From positions 1 to 34,561 of the IMG/VR virus record IMGVR_UViG_3300042294_005224: a stretch of 34,561 nucleotides of DNA. One strand, written 5' to 3'. Made by a program: the position numbers and the translations under genes. Origin of the DNA: a virus. The notes under the pieces were generated by a model. The model did not search any database, was not told where the DNA came from, and saw only the letters and a program-made list of their open reading frames with translations. Below, one piece after another: positions 1 through 6,161 of this stretch (position 1 is its first letter; each line of letters opens with the position of its first letter).

Positions 1-25
1 TGACGAAGCCACCCCTTTCTTTCAT
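1..25 (-). CDS. Possible 5' end of next gene, cut by window edge
   Basis: An ATG at 23-25 (minus strand) opens a frame reading MKERGGFV that leaves the window without a stop. It begins 24 nt after the stop of the 393-aa protein and follows the same strand and tight spacing as the other genes. No clear Shine-Dalgarno sequence is visible and only eight codons can be read, so it may equally be chance. No function can be proposed. Confidence 0.3.
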
Positions 26-41
26 TTAGAATTATTCTAAA
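25..41. repeat. Perfect 8-bp inverted repeat after the 393-aa gene
   Basis: TTTAGAAT at 25-32 and ATTCTAAA at 34-41 are perfect reverse complements around a single base. The repeat sits between the stop of the 393-aa gene and the possible start at 25. It is purely AT-rich with no following T-run on the minus strand, so a classical terminator is unlikely. A palindromic protein-binding site or chance in AT-rich DNA are the alternatives. Confidence 0.35.
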
Positions 42-49
42 TAGTTAGA

Positions 50-1231
50 TTAATTACCAAAAAATTCTTTTCTTCTTCTATTTACTTCTTGATCAAAAGC
101 TTCTTCTCCTTTTGCTTTCCAACTTAAGTAATCTTTATATTGTGCAGGAAAATTAGCTACCCATTTATTAACAGCATCATAAGCTTGTTTAATTATATGA
201 GCTGATGGATTTCGTCTAGCAATAGGAACATCAAATTGACCATCCCACCATCCCATCATGTCTCCCTCAACATCGAATCTAAATTGGTTTGGGAAGTGAA
301 CAGTTCTAATTTTTGCTCCTGTTTTGGCTTTTAAATCTTGGGCCATTTTTTCAAAGTCATCAAACATTTCTGCTCTTGTAGGAAGATTTTCAACTTCATT
401 TAAACTTTCATTTTTCTTTAAAAAAGCAGCTACTTCTGCTGGATCTGCTGATTCAAATTCGGGTTCATCATCATATGAACCTATTTCGTCTTGGTTTCTA
501 GTATTGTCCCACACCACATACATGTCTTCACCTCCTTCATCGGTTTGATCATAGTGAACAACAGCATAGTTACCAACTACTAATGTAGCTTCTTCTGTGT
601 CTGGAGATGTTTCGAAATCAGGTAATGCTGCGATTTGTGATGTTAAATCTTCGTTTAATTTAGATTCATTCATACCCTTACCAGTTATAACAACTGGAGT
701 GTTTGGGGCAATTATTTTCATTTCTTCATCTGATACTAAATCTGCTATTCTAGCATTTTCAGAGGCTACTAAATCTTCTAAATCTAAATCTAAAGCTTTA
801 TTATAAAGAGATCTTACTTTAGGATTTTTTTGACCGTTTATACTAATTCCATAAAAGGGATTTGATGGTATAACTATTCCTTCCTTATTTGTAGTTTGAA
901 TCAATAAAGCATTGCCTGCCCAAGCTTTACCCCATTCCGCATCATCTGCTTTAACCTGAACAAACATGCCTTTTTTCTTATTTTTATTAACATTCATATC
1001 ATCCCACAAATAATCAAGAGATATTCTAATATCTGATTTAGGGACACCTAATTTATTAGCAACCATTGAAATGGTTTCTTCTAGTTCATTAGCTATTTTA
1101 TCATATAGAGTTACTTCTTCAGGTGTTTTTCGATATGGGTATATATCTGCTGCTTCATTTAAACGAGATTGAAAAGTAATTTTATTTTCAATCAACCATT
1201 GTTTTGCGTCAAAATTGTCTGCTTTTTTCAT
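50..1231 (-). CDS. Hypothetical phage protein with capsid-targeting-like leader
   Basis: 393 aa with no family recognised. The first 26 residues (MKKADNFDAKQWLIENK, then ITFQSRLNE, followed by AAD) are almost identical to the start of the neighbouring 181-aa protein, while the rest is unrelated. The leader ends in LNE|A, which fits the T4 prohead protease (gp21) cleavage consensus (L/I)-x-E|(A/G/S). By analogy with the T4 capsid-targeting sequence of internal head proteins, I infer that the leader directs the protein into the prohead and is then removed. Two further LNE tripeptides lie at residues 192-194 and 277-279, both in acidic, linker-like stretches, so the protein could be cut into several pieces. 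There is no signal peptide or membrane segment. It is the third gene of a tight run starting at 2340. Confidence 0.75.
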   Translation of the reverse strand: MKKADNFDAKQWLIENKITFQSRLNEAADIYPYRKTPEEVTLYDKIANELEETISMVANKLGVPKSDIRISLDYLWDDMNVNKNKKKGMFVQVKADDAEWGKAWAGNALLIQTTNKEGIVIPSNPFYGISINGQKNPKVRSLYNKALDLDLEDLVASENARIADLVSDEEMKIIAPNTPVVITGKGMNESKLNEDLTSQIAALPDFETSPDTEEATLVVGNYAVVHYDQTDEGGEDMYVVWDNTRNQDEIGSYDDEPEFESADPAEVAAFLKKNESLNEVENLPTRAEMFDDFEKMAQDLKAKTGAKIRTVHFPNQFRFDVEGDMMGWWDGQFDVPIARRNPSAHIIKQAYDAVNKWVANFPAQYKDYLSWKAKGEEAFDQEVNRRRKEFFGN

Positions 1232-1240
1232 TTTATTTTT

Positions 1241-1786
1241 TTATTTAAAAGAGTTTGGTGTTAATTTGTCTTTAATATTTTCAAAAGATGTATTTAAATC
1301 ATCTTTCCACTCGGATTGTCCTAATAAGTAATTTATAAACTTAGTAGCTTCACCACTGTCAGGTATAGTACCTACTTCTTCATTTGATGTTGAAGAGTTA
1401 TTTAATATAAAATTATCGCCTTTTAATTTTATTTGTATTGTTGCTTCTTTACCATCAGAAACTTTGGTAAAAACAAATTTAATAGTAGGACTACTACTAA
1501 ACATGCCGGAGAAAAATCCTTCTTTTACTTTTGGTTTTTCAAATATTACATCTTTAAGTTTATAGTTGTAATTAGCATATCTTTTATACATTGGATTAAC
1601 TAATACAGATAAACTAAATTCATCTGGTTTAGATGAAGCCTCTTCTCCTGATGGGTTTTTGATATTTTTAGTAGCAGCAGCAACTGCCCCCATTTGCCCT
1701 GCTAGGGCCTCATTTAGGCGAGATTGAGTAGTGATTTTATTTTCTACTAACCATTTACCAGGGTTGAAGTTGTCTGCTTTTTTCAT
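1241..1786 (-). CDS. Hypothetical phage protein with capsid-targeting-like leader (second copy)
   Basis: 181 aa. The leader MKKADNFNPGKWLVENK then ITTQSRLNE|A matches that of the next gene in about 20 of 26 positions and ends at the same prohead-protease-like site (LNE at residues 24-26, Ala at 27). After the cut site there is a small Ala/Gly-rich stretch, a low-complexity linker (residues ~40-60), then a domain of about 120 residues that I do not recognise, with alternating lysine-rich and hydrophobic strands. The start overlaps the stop of the upstream gene by 1 nt (TAATG), which suggests translational coupling. The likely role, packaging into the head as an internal or decoration protein, is inferred only from the leader. 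Confidence 0.75.
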   Translation of the reverse strand: MKKADNFNPGKWLVENKITTQSRLNEALAGQMGAVAAATKNIKNPSGEEASSKPDEFSLSVLVNPMYKRYANYNYKLKDVIFEKPKVKEGFFSGMFSSSPTIKFVFTKVSDGKEATIQIKLKGDNFILNNSSTSNEEVGTIPDSGEATKFINYLLGQSEWKDDLNTSFENIKDKLTPNSFK

Positions 1787-2340
1787 TATTTTACAATACC
1801 TGCTCTGTATTTCATCTGATGGATGAAAACTTCGTCTAATTCTTTTTTACTCATTTTATGTTTAGAATCCATAATATAAGGTACAGTAACGGGTTCAGCT
1901 GTTTGATCTGGTCTTTCAGGCATCATTTCGAATTTACCTTTTAAATGAGCTAAAGCCATTTCTAAATCTTTAGTCATTGAATTAATACCTTTATTATCAA
2001 CAGTAATCCATTCTTGATTTTCATTATCCCAAACATAACCATAATCAGCACCCATTCCATCAATTTTTTCGGCTATTTCCATCATAGCTTCATTAAAATT
2101 ATCAGGTAATTGGGTTACATCAGGCATTGATTTATTTGCAGCACTCCATTCACCTGTTTCAGGATCTAAATATGAAATATATCCTACATTAGCAATTTCT
2201 TCTGCTTTAGCATCACTATCGTAAAAATTTTCTAAACCTTTACCTAAGTTTTCAGGATAACCATCGTAGTGGTTGTATGTTGAGGTTAATTTTAGATCAC
2301 CATCTGTATCTAAATAACCAATAAGAGCTCTAGTTCCCAT
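1786..2340 (-). CDS. Conserved 'MGTRA'-type hypothetical protein
   Basis: 184 aa. The opening MGTRALIGYLDTDGD followed by YNHYDGYPENLGKGL (residues ~22-36) is typical of a widespread phage and bacterial family of unknown function that I know from proteins beginning M(G/S)TR and carrying an H-(W/Y)-DGYP motif. Those invariant polar residues look like an active or binding site, but no reaction is known to me. The protein is acidic and appears cytoplasmic. It is the first gene of the run leading to the two leader-bearing proteins, and a TATTTATAA-like element lies 13 nt before its start. Its stop overlaps the next start by 1 nt. Confidence 0.75.
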   Translation of the reverse strand: MGTRALIGYLDTDGDLKLTSTYNHYDGYPENLGKGLENFYDSDAKAEEIANVGYISYLDPETGEWSAANKSMPDVTQLPDNFNEAMMEIAEKIDGMGADYGYVWDNENQEWITVDNKGINSMTKDLEMALAHLKGKFEMMPERPDQTAEPVTVPYIMDSKHKMSKKELDEVFIHQMKYRAGIVK

Positions 2341-2354
2341 AGTTTAATTATATG

Positions 2355-2366
2355 TTATAAATATTA
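2355..2366 (-). promoter_or_regulatory. AT-rich ATATTTATAA element upstream of the MGTRA gene
   Basis: Read on the minus strand, TAATATTTATAA ends about 13 nt before the ATG at 2340. The identical 12-mer occurs at 27844-27855, also 13 nt before a start, and a close variant lies at 34119-34130 before the fibrinogen-like gene. This may be a phage-specific (late?) promoter element. T4 late promoters read TATAAATA, which is this motif's other strand, so orientation is uncertain. Confidence 0.35.
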
Positions 2367-2588
2367 CAATTTATATTTAGATTTATATTTTTCAATAAAA
2401 CTTTCGCCTACCCCAACTTCCATCCATACTGCTACTTCAGGTATACCTGGTAATTTGGTTTTAGGGTCAATTACTTCATCAACATTACGATTGTTGAATA
2501 CTTTCATTTTAGTTTGAGCGTTTGATCTGTTAGATGTTTTAAACACAACTACAACAGGATCATCCACATATGATTTACTTCTAGCCAT
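2364..2588 (-). CDS. Small hypothetical protein (74 aa)
   Basis: 74 aa, basic N-terminus (MARSKSY), then a hydrophobic strand (PVVVVFKTS) and a C-terminus rich in Lys and Tyr. No family recognised. There are no cysteines and no membrane segment of usable length. It starts on the last base of the preceding gene's stop (1-nt overlap at 2588), so it is probably translationally coupled to the 71-aa protein upstream and belongs to the transcript begun at the promoter near 3280. Confidence 0.65.
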   Translation of the reverse strand: MARSKSYVDDPVVVVFKTSNRSNAQTKMKVFNNRNVDEVIDPKTKLPGIPEVAVWMEVGVGESFIEKYKSKYKL

Positions 2589-2803
2589 TATCTATACATT
2601 ATTACAAAATCACCAAAATAGTGGTCAAATACTTGAATTAGGTTCTCATAATCACTTGAGGTCATCTCACTGTGAATATAATTCCAATCTAAATCTAACT
2701 TTACAGCTAAATCTCTAGCTATACCTAACAATACAAAGGCATTACCTTGTGGACCTGTTAAATCGATTTCGATTTTTGAGGATGGTTTTTTACTTGTTAT
2801 CAT
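2588..2803 (-). CDS. Small hypothetical protein (71 aa)
   Basis: 71 aa. It opens with a Ser/Lys-rich segment, then IEIDLTGPQGNAFVLLGIA, resembling a short sheet-helix unit found in many phage small proteins, and ends in an aromatic acidic stretch (HYFGDFVIMYR). Similar 70-80-residue proteins with an 'LTGPQGNAF' core are, from memory, common in T4-like phages, but the function is unknown. The stop and start at both ends overlap neighbours by a single base, so it sits in a coupled chain of SWIM protein, 71 aa and 74 aa. Confidence 0.7.
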   Translation of the reverse strand: MITSKKPSSKIEIDLTGPQGNAFVLLGIARDLAVKLDLDWNYIHSEMTSSDYENLIQVFDHYFGDFVIMYR

Positions 2804-3261
2804 TACTTTAATTTTTGTTCTATTTCTTTAACATGTTTACAACGACGATCTTTAGCTCTCCAAAATCCACTACAATTACAAGTTAATTTTAAACCATTTT
2901 GTCTAACAGTATAAAAATGACCAGGATCACTTGCTGATTCAAATTTCCAAGTATTTTTTTCTACTGGAGCTTCTATTTTAACTGGTTTAATCCACTCAAT
3001 ATCTTTTAAAGTGGTTTTAGGATGTACTTTTTGCCAGGTAGGAACAATAAATGTTTCACCTTTAAAGTTAGTAAATAAAGTTGGTGGTAAATGGTGTTGG
3101 TGTTCATACTTGAACAAACGACCAGCACAACTAATTAAACTTGAAGATGGTTTAAAACCATAAGTAGTACCTTCAATATGTTTAAGGAATTTATTAGTAT
3201 AGGTAATTTCTTGACCTAAAATACTAACTTTGTGTTTTTCAATTACTTCGAATAATGCCAT
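2803..3261 (-). CDS. SWIM-type zinc-finger protein
   Basis: 152 aa. The C-terminal third carries C128-x-C130, then C141-x-H143 (TCNCSGFWRAKDRRCKHVKEIE split around the spacer), the CxCx(n)CxH signature of the SWIM zinc finger. SWIM domains bind DNA or protein partners and occur in SNF2 helicases, MuDR transposases and recombination accessory proteins such as Sws1. Here the domain stands alone behind a ~100-residue region with no enzymatic motif that I recognise, so a DNA- or protein-binding accessory role is most likely. It has its own promoter (3280-3309) of the type shared with gp45 and folE, and an AAGG stretch just before its ATG. Confidence 0.75.
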   Translation of the reverse strand: MALFEVIEKHKVSILGQEITYTNKFLKHIEGTTYGFKPSSSLISCAGRLFKYEHQHHLPPTLFTNFKGETFIVPTWQKVHPKTTLKDIEWIKPVKIEAPVEKNTWKFESASDPGHFYTVRQNGLKLTCNCSGFWRAKDRRCKHVKEIEQKLK

Positions 3262-3279
3262 AACCTTTATTATGACGTG

Positions 3280-3309
3280 AATATACGAAGAGAGATTCAG
3301 GAAGCCAAA
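3280..3309 (-). promoter_or_regulatory. Promoter, TTTGG-N19-TATATT class (SWIM gene)
   Basis: On the minus strand TTTGG (3305-3309) is followed 19 nt later by TATATT (3280-3285), within the longer box TTCGTATATT that also occurs at the groES promoter. The 30-nt architecture is identical at five sites in this window and matches the Bacteroidetes -33/-7 layout. The TATATT box ends 18 nt before the ATG at 3261. Confidence 0.75.
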
Positions 3310-3473
3310 TCTCTCTTTTTCTTTTTTTCAATTTCTTCAGTAAGTAATTGTACGTCAATAGTAAGGGCAACACATAAACGTTCTAAAGCTTCCCAATCAT
3401 ATTGAGCTATTTTAGCTAAAACATCATCAGGTATGCTTTGAAAAAATTCTATTGCACCACCATCAATTTTCAT
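3297..3473 (-). CDS. Small hypothetical protein (58 aa)
   Basis: 58 aa, read by hand in the apparent gap between the SWIM protein and the lytic transglycosylase. It begins MKIDGGAIEFFQSIPDDVL, continues as a predicted helical stretch (AQYDWEALERLCVAL) and ends in a Lys-rich tail (EIEKKKKRDLAS). No family recognised. The frame is open from ATG 3473 to TGA 3297, overlaps the upstream 45-aa gene by 11 nt, and its end covers the -33 box of the SWIM promoter. The compact order and sensible composition make it a probable real gene. Confidence 0.6.
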   Translation of the reverse strand: MKIDGGAIEFFQSIPDDVLAKIAQYDWEALERLCVALTIDVQLLTEEIEKKKKRDLAS

Positions 3474-3600
3474 CTTCTAAATCTTCAATCCACTTGGATG
3501 ATTTTTTCTGTTGTTGTTTTCTAACTTTGTGGTTTTTCTTTAGATCATCTAACCAAATTTTTAAAACTTCCAATTTTTGATTGTTACTTGTTTTACTCAT
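3463..3600 (-). CDS. Small basic hypothetical protein (45 aa)
   Basis: 45 aa (MSKTSNNQKLEVLKIWLDDL, then a Lys/Gln-rich stretch and SSKWIEDLEDEN). It looks like one amphipathic helix followed by a basic then an acidic segment. No family recognised. It overlaps the next gene by 11 nt and starts 9 nt after the upstream 51-aa gene's stop, consistent with a coupled chain of small genes. Short length limits confidence. Confidence 0.5.
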   Translation of the reverse strand: MSKTSNNQKLEVLKIWLDDLKKNHKVRKQQQKKSSKWIEDLEDEN

Positions 3601-3609
3601 AAACTTTAA

Positions 3610-3765
3610 TTAACCTTGTCCTACTGATATTTTTGTATAATTTTTTGAATTTTTATTTTTTGACATTTTAGTTTTAGCGTGAATACCTTTTCTTGATTTT
3701 TTAGGTTTTTCTTTGTAAAGCGATGAAGCGCTTATTGACGTTTTTTTAGATTTTGCTGCTGCCAT
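3610..3765 (-). CDS. Small, highly basic protein (51 aa)
   Basis: 51 aa with about a third Lys/Arg: KPKKSRKGIHAKTKMSKNK, ending NYTKISVGQG. The 'RKGIHAKTK...KNSKNY...GQG' pattern resembles, from memory, small basic proteins seen in phages and Bacteroidetes, which suggests a conserved nucleic-acid-binding peptide of unknown role. A stem of 8 bp with a 4-nt loop can form in the mRNA around the start codon (3762-3781), which could limit its translation. It follows the lytic transglycosylase gene by 24 nt. Confidence 0.6.
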   Translation of the reverse strand: MAAAKSKKTSISASSLYKEKPKKSRKGIHAKTKMSKNKNSKNYTKISVGQG

Positions 3766-3781
3766 GCATATACATACATGG
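3762..3781 (-). promoter_or_regulatory. mRNA hairpin enclosing the start codon of the 51-aa gene
   Basis: In the minus-strand transcript CCAUGUAU (3774-3781) can pair with AUGCAUGG (3762-3769) through eight consecutive pairs, one of them U-G, closing a 4-nt loop. The ATG at 3763-3765 lies inside the 3' arm. Such a stem could mask the start codon. Chance is possible because the arms contain the common word CATG. Confidence 0.4.
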
Positions 3782-3789
3782 TCTTGTGT

Positions 3790-4323
3790 TTAAAGTCTTT
3801 CCCATTTACTCTTATAATCTTTATTGGTAGTAGCATAAATAGCATAATCATTTCTTATTGGTTGACCACTATTATAAGCACCACAAGCTAAAGTCCAATC
3901 ACCATGAATTGAATACCATTTGCGAAGCATTTGCATACTAATTTTAACATTTAAGTCAATATTAGTTTTTAATTCTTTTTCAGTAATACGTCCTCTAACA
4001 TAAGGTCTAGCCCAACGAGTAATAATTTGCATTGGACCTACAGCACCAGCATATGACTTTTGATAAGGATTGTAGTTAAAATGAAATGGTCCTTGATAAC
4101 GAGTTTCTAAATAAGCTACATTATAAGCAATATGTTTTGGAATATTGAAACTATCACTCCAGTGCTCGATCGACTCGTACATCTGGAGTGAAATAGTTCC
4201 ATTTGCTAAATCTAAACGTTCTTCAAAATAATCTAATCTCTTATTTAGATTGTAGTACATTATACTCACAATCCCTAAGATTATTATTAGATACCAACTT
4301 TTTAATTTAGCAAAGATTCCCAT
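3790..4323 (-). CDS. Membrane-anchored lytic transglycosylase (SLT-type)
   Basis: 177 aa. Residues ~10-25 form one hydrophobic segment (WYLIIILGIVSIMYY) that would act as an uncleaved signal anchor, placing the rest in the periplasm. The catalytic domain shows the family signatures in order: catalytic Glu73 in AYLETRYQ, GAVGPMQI at 93-100, and AYNSG at 149-153. SLT-type enzymes cleave the MurNAc-GlcNAc bond of peptidoglycan to give 1,6-anhydro ends. In a phage this may serve lysis or local wall opening. The T4 gene e lysozyme fold is not used here. The gene is 2 nt downstream of a small membrane protein gene and shares its promoter, so the two may act together at the envelope. Confidence 0.85.
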   Translation of the reverse strand: MGIFAKLKSWYLIIILGIVSIMYYNLNKRLDYFEERLDLANGTISLQMYESIEHWSDSFNIPKHIAYNVAYLETRYQGPFHFNYNPYQKSYAGAVGPMQIITRWARPYVRGRITEKELKTNIDLNVKISMQMLRKWYSIHGDWTLACGAYNSGQPIRNDYAIYATTNKDYKSKWERL

Positions 4324-4325
4324 AA

Positions 4326-4643
4326 TTATTTAGTTTCAATTGGGCTAGCAATTTTAGAGGCATACATTTTAAAAATGGTTCTGCCAACTGAATCACTATA
4401 AATAACATACTGACCAGTTTTCTTGTCCATCAGAATCAATTTGTCTTCTGAATCAACAGCAATTCTAACTTCTCTGTTTAGAATAGTTTCGTTAACTGCT
4501 TTTGGTTTCATTTTCAATTCTTGAAAGTAGTAACCCATTCCAAATCCAGCAATCAAAGTTGAAGTAACAATGATAACGTTCATAAAGCGAGTAAACGCTA
4601 CTTTAAATTTTTCCTTGAATTCTTCTGTGATTAAATTTTTCAT
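4326..4643 (-). CDS. Single-span membrane protein, possible lysis partner
   Basis: 105 aa. A charged N-terminal helix (~20 residues) is followed by one hydrophobic segment (NVIIVTSTLIAGFGMGYYF, residues ~23-41) and a ~60-residue soluble tail that looks like a small beta domain (RIAVDSEDKLILMDKKTG). No family recognised. It is co-transcribed with the lytic transglycosylase directly downstream, so a holin-like, spanin-like or anchoring role is conceivable, but none of the usual marks (lipobox, two-span holin pattern) is present. It has its own promoter at 4662-4691. Confidence 0.7.
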   Translation of the reverse strand: MKNLITEEFKEKFKVAFTRFMNVIIVTSTLIAGFGMGYYFQELKMKPKAVNETILNREVRIAVDSEDKLILMDKKTGQYVIYSDSVGRTIFKMYASKIASPIETK

Positions 4644-4661
4644 AACTATTTTTTTGTTGGA

Positions 4662-4691
4662 AATATAATAAATAAATCTATTATTACCAAA
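4662..4691 (-). promoter_or_regulatory. Promoter, TTTGG-N19-TATATT class (membrane protein/transglycosylase)
   Basis: On the minus strand CTTAATTTGGT is followed by TTTATTATATT at the same spacing as in the folE promoter. The two promoters are identical over these 11-mers. Core TTTGG lies at 4687-4691 and TATATT at 4662-4667. The box ends 18 nt before the ATG at 4643. Confidence 0.8.
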
Positions 4692-5030
4692 TTAAGATTG
4701 ATTTTTCTTTGGTCTTCCTCTTTTTACTGGGGAGAGATTCCTTAGTTTACTTACTGTTTCTTTAATAAGCTGGCAATCCTCATATAATTCTTCTCTAATA
4801 TAGTAAGGTAAATTTTCTTCTAATGTTTCAGCAAAGTGCTTACGTTCAACAGTAATATCATATATTTCACCTTCTTCTAAACAGGTTACTGATAATACAT
4901 GAACATGTTTTTTCTTAGTTCCTATATTTTCTAATATACCTCCTACAATTGCTTTAGCAATTCTTATATCCTTATTGTCAACAAGTTCTTGAAATTCTTC
5001 GGTATTGTTAACTGTAATCTCTGCTACCAT
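4692..5030 (-). CDS. Hypothetical protein with basic RGRPKK tail
   Basis: 112 aa. The N-terminal part (TEEFQELVDNKDIRIAKAIV, then KHVHVLSV) is predicted mixed helix and strand and resembles, from memory, a small family common in T4-like phages. The C-terminus KRGRPKKNQS matches the AT-hook core RGRP, which binds the minor groove of AT-rich DNA, and this genome is very AT-rich. A single hook is weak evidence. It follows a 61-aa basic protein gene by 2 nt, and its stop at 4692 directly abuts the promoter of the next gene. Confidence 0.65.
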   Translation of the reverse strand: MVAEITVNNTEEFQELVDNKDIRIAKAIVGGILENIGTKKKHVHVLSVTCLEEGEIYDITVERKHFAETLEENLPYYIREELYEDCQLIKETVSKLRNLSPVKRGRPKKNQS

Positions 5031-5032
5031 AA

Positions 5033-5218
5033 TTAAAATAATTTAAAAAAGTCTGTTTTAATGTTCTTTTCCTTTAATTTACTGAATTTTTCCTGTTCCT
5101 CCAAGGTTTTCGTGGCAAGTTTTTCTAAATGTTTTTGTTTTTGAGCATCAAAGTCATTAACAATAGCATCATGTTTCTTGTTTTTACCTTTTTTTAATAA
5201 TGGTACTCTCTTTTTCAT
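5033..5218 (-). CDS. Small basic coiled-coil-like protein (61 aa)
   Basis: 61 aa, strongly charged (MKKRVPLLKKGKNKKHDAI, then repeated Lys/Glu helical stretches, ending KTDFFKLF). The composition suggests one long charged helix. The hydrophobic end FFKLF resembles clamp-binding tails of phage replication proteins, but this is only a resemblance. It overlaps the upstream HNH-like gene by 4 nt (ATGA). Confidence 0.6.
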   Translation of the reverse strand: MKKRVPLLKKGKNKKHDAIVNDFDAQKQKHLEKLATKTLEEQEKFSKLKEKNIKTDFFKLF

Positions 5219-5859
5219 AGGCGAGAAATATATTCACTACCATCATCTACAGGTTTCGGGTCATATAATCCTAATTCTCTAAGTCGTTGTTGAGTATAAT
5301 CGTCTACTTCCCAATCAACTTTAGATTCATTTTTAACTAAATGATCCTCAAGCCCCTCTAGCTGTTTGTCACTAAATATGTCTCCAATTTGGAGAAAGTA
5401 ACAATTGTAACAAAGCATTTCTAAATTTTCTAGTCTATAATGTTGTTTGTTACCGTCTTTAAAATTCATTATAAGCGGCATTTTATAGTCTAGTACGCGA
5501 TGCTCATGAAAACCACACGAATAGCATTCCTCTTTCATATAACCCTCTTGTAACAACCTATATTTAATTTTATTTGGGTTGAACGAAGACGGATCAATTC
5601 TACCTTCTATTAAGTCTAATAAAGCAAAATCCTTTCTTGGATTACCATTACTTAAGAATTTAGGAATACCTTTACCACATTGGTTTTTATGTTGTTCAAA
5701 CAAATTAGGAAAACCAGGTTCGGTAGCATCATAACGTTTTGCCCACATCTTATAATGAATATAAGAACAGTTCAAATAACGTGCTGCTGCTTTATTTGAT
5801 TTAGTTTTAGCCATAGCAGCTAAAATCATTTCCTTACCAAGTGGTCTTGCTTTTGGCAT
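5215..5859 (-). CDS. HTH plus degenerate HNH-type zinc domain protein
   Basis: 214 aa. Residues ~8-42 (KEMILAAMAKTKSNKAAARY, then LNCSYIHYKMWAKRY) fit a helix-turn-helix. Residues ~110-155 carry the frame of an HNH nuclease: C112xxC115, a DGN turn (135-137), ENL (144-146) and C150xxC153. The His of the usual 'HHIDGN' is replaced (MNFKDGN), and the final NCH reads NCY. The zinc fold is therefore kept while the catalytic histidine seems lost. It could be a DNA-binding relic of a homing endonuclease, used as a regulator, or a variant nuclease. It overlaps the gene above by 1 nt and the one below by 4 nt, so it is embedded in an operon rather than inserted like a free-standing homing gene. Confidence 0.7.
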   Translation of the reverse strand: MPKARPLGKEMILAAMAKTKSNKAAARYLNCSYIHYKMWAKRYDATEPGFPNLFEQHKNQCGKGIPKFLSNGNPRKDFALLDLIEGRIDPSSFNPNKIKYRLLQEGYMKEECYSCGFHEHRVLDYKMPLIMNFKDGNKQHYRLENLEMLCYNCYFLQIGDIFSDKQLEGLEDHLVKNESKVDWEVDDYTQQRLRELGLYDPKPVDDGSEYISRL

Positions 5860-6158
5860 TACTCTTCTTCTGGTTTTGTTTCATGAAACCCATGTGGGAT
5901 ATCTGTTTGGGGTTCGTCGATTGGGTCAAATAATTTGTTTCCTGCTTTACGAAGTTTATTTTCTGCTTCAATATAAGCTTTGTAATCTTCATGTTCTAGA
6001 TGGATGGTTTCAATCCAAGTATGGTCACCCTCCCCTTTCATTACTGTTACTGTACCTTTCATTTTAGCACTAGAACAACTAACACATGTTTTTGCTCCAG
6101 GTAATGCTTTTAGTCTTCCCTCAGGAATTACTTCTCCACATTTTACACAATTTGTCAT
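5859..6158 (-). CDS. DksA/TraR-type C4 zinc-finger protein
   Basis: 99 aa. The N-terminus has C4xxC7 and C25xxC28 with the intervening GEVIPEGRLKALPG, the characteristic C4 zinc finger of the TraR/DksA family (consensus CxxCG..I...RL.A.P....CxxC). DksA and TraR insert a coiled coil into the RNA polymerase secondary channel. Here the finger comes first rather than at the C-terminus and no long coiled coil precedes it, so RNA polymerase binding cannot be assumed. The C-terminal half is acidic with no recognised motif. It may be a transcription modulator or a general zinc-finger protein. Confidence 0.75.
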   Translation of the reverse strand: MTNCVKCGEVIPEGRLKALPGAKTCVSCSSAKMKGTVTVMKGEGDHTWIETIHLEHEDYKAYIEAENKLRKAGNKLFDPIDEPQTDIPHGFHETKPEEE

Positions 6159-6161
6159 AAC

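Noticed and set aside
324-806. Plus-strand open frames opposite the 393-aa gene
   Set aside because: They are Ser/Phe-rich mirror frames of the minus-strand gene, with no start context or family likeness; every recognised gene lies on the minus strand.
4692-5030. Calling the 112-aa protein an AT-hook regulator
   Set aside because: Only one RGRP core is present at the C-terminus; single matches in basic tails are common.
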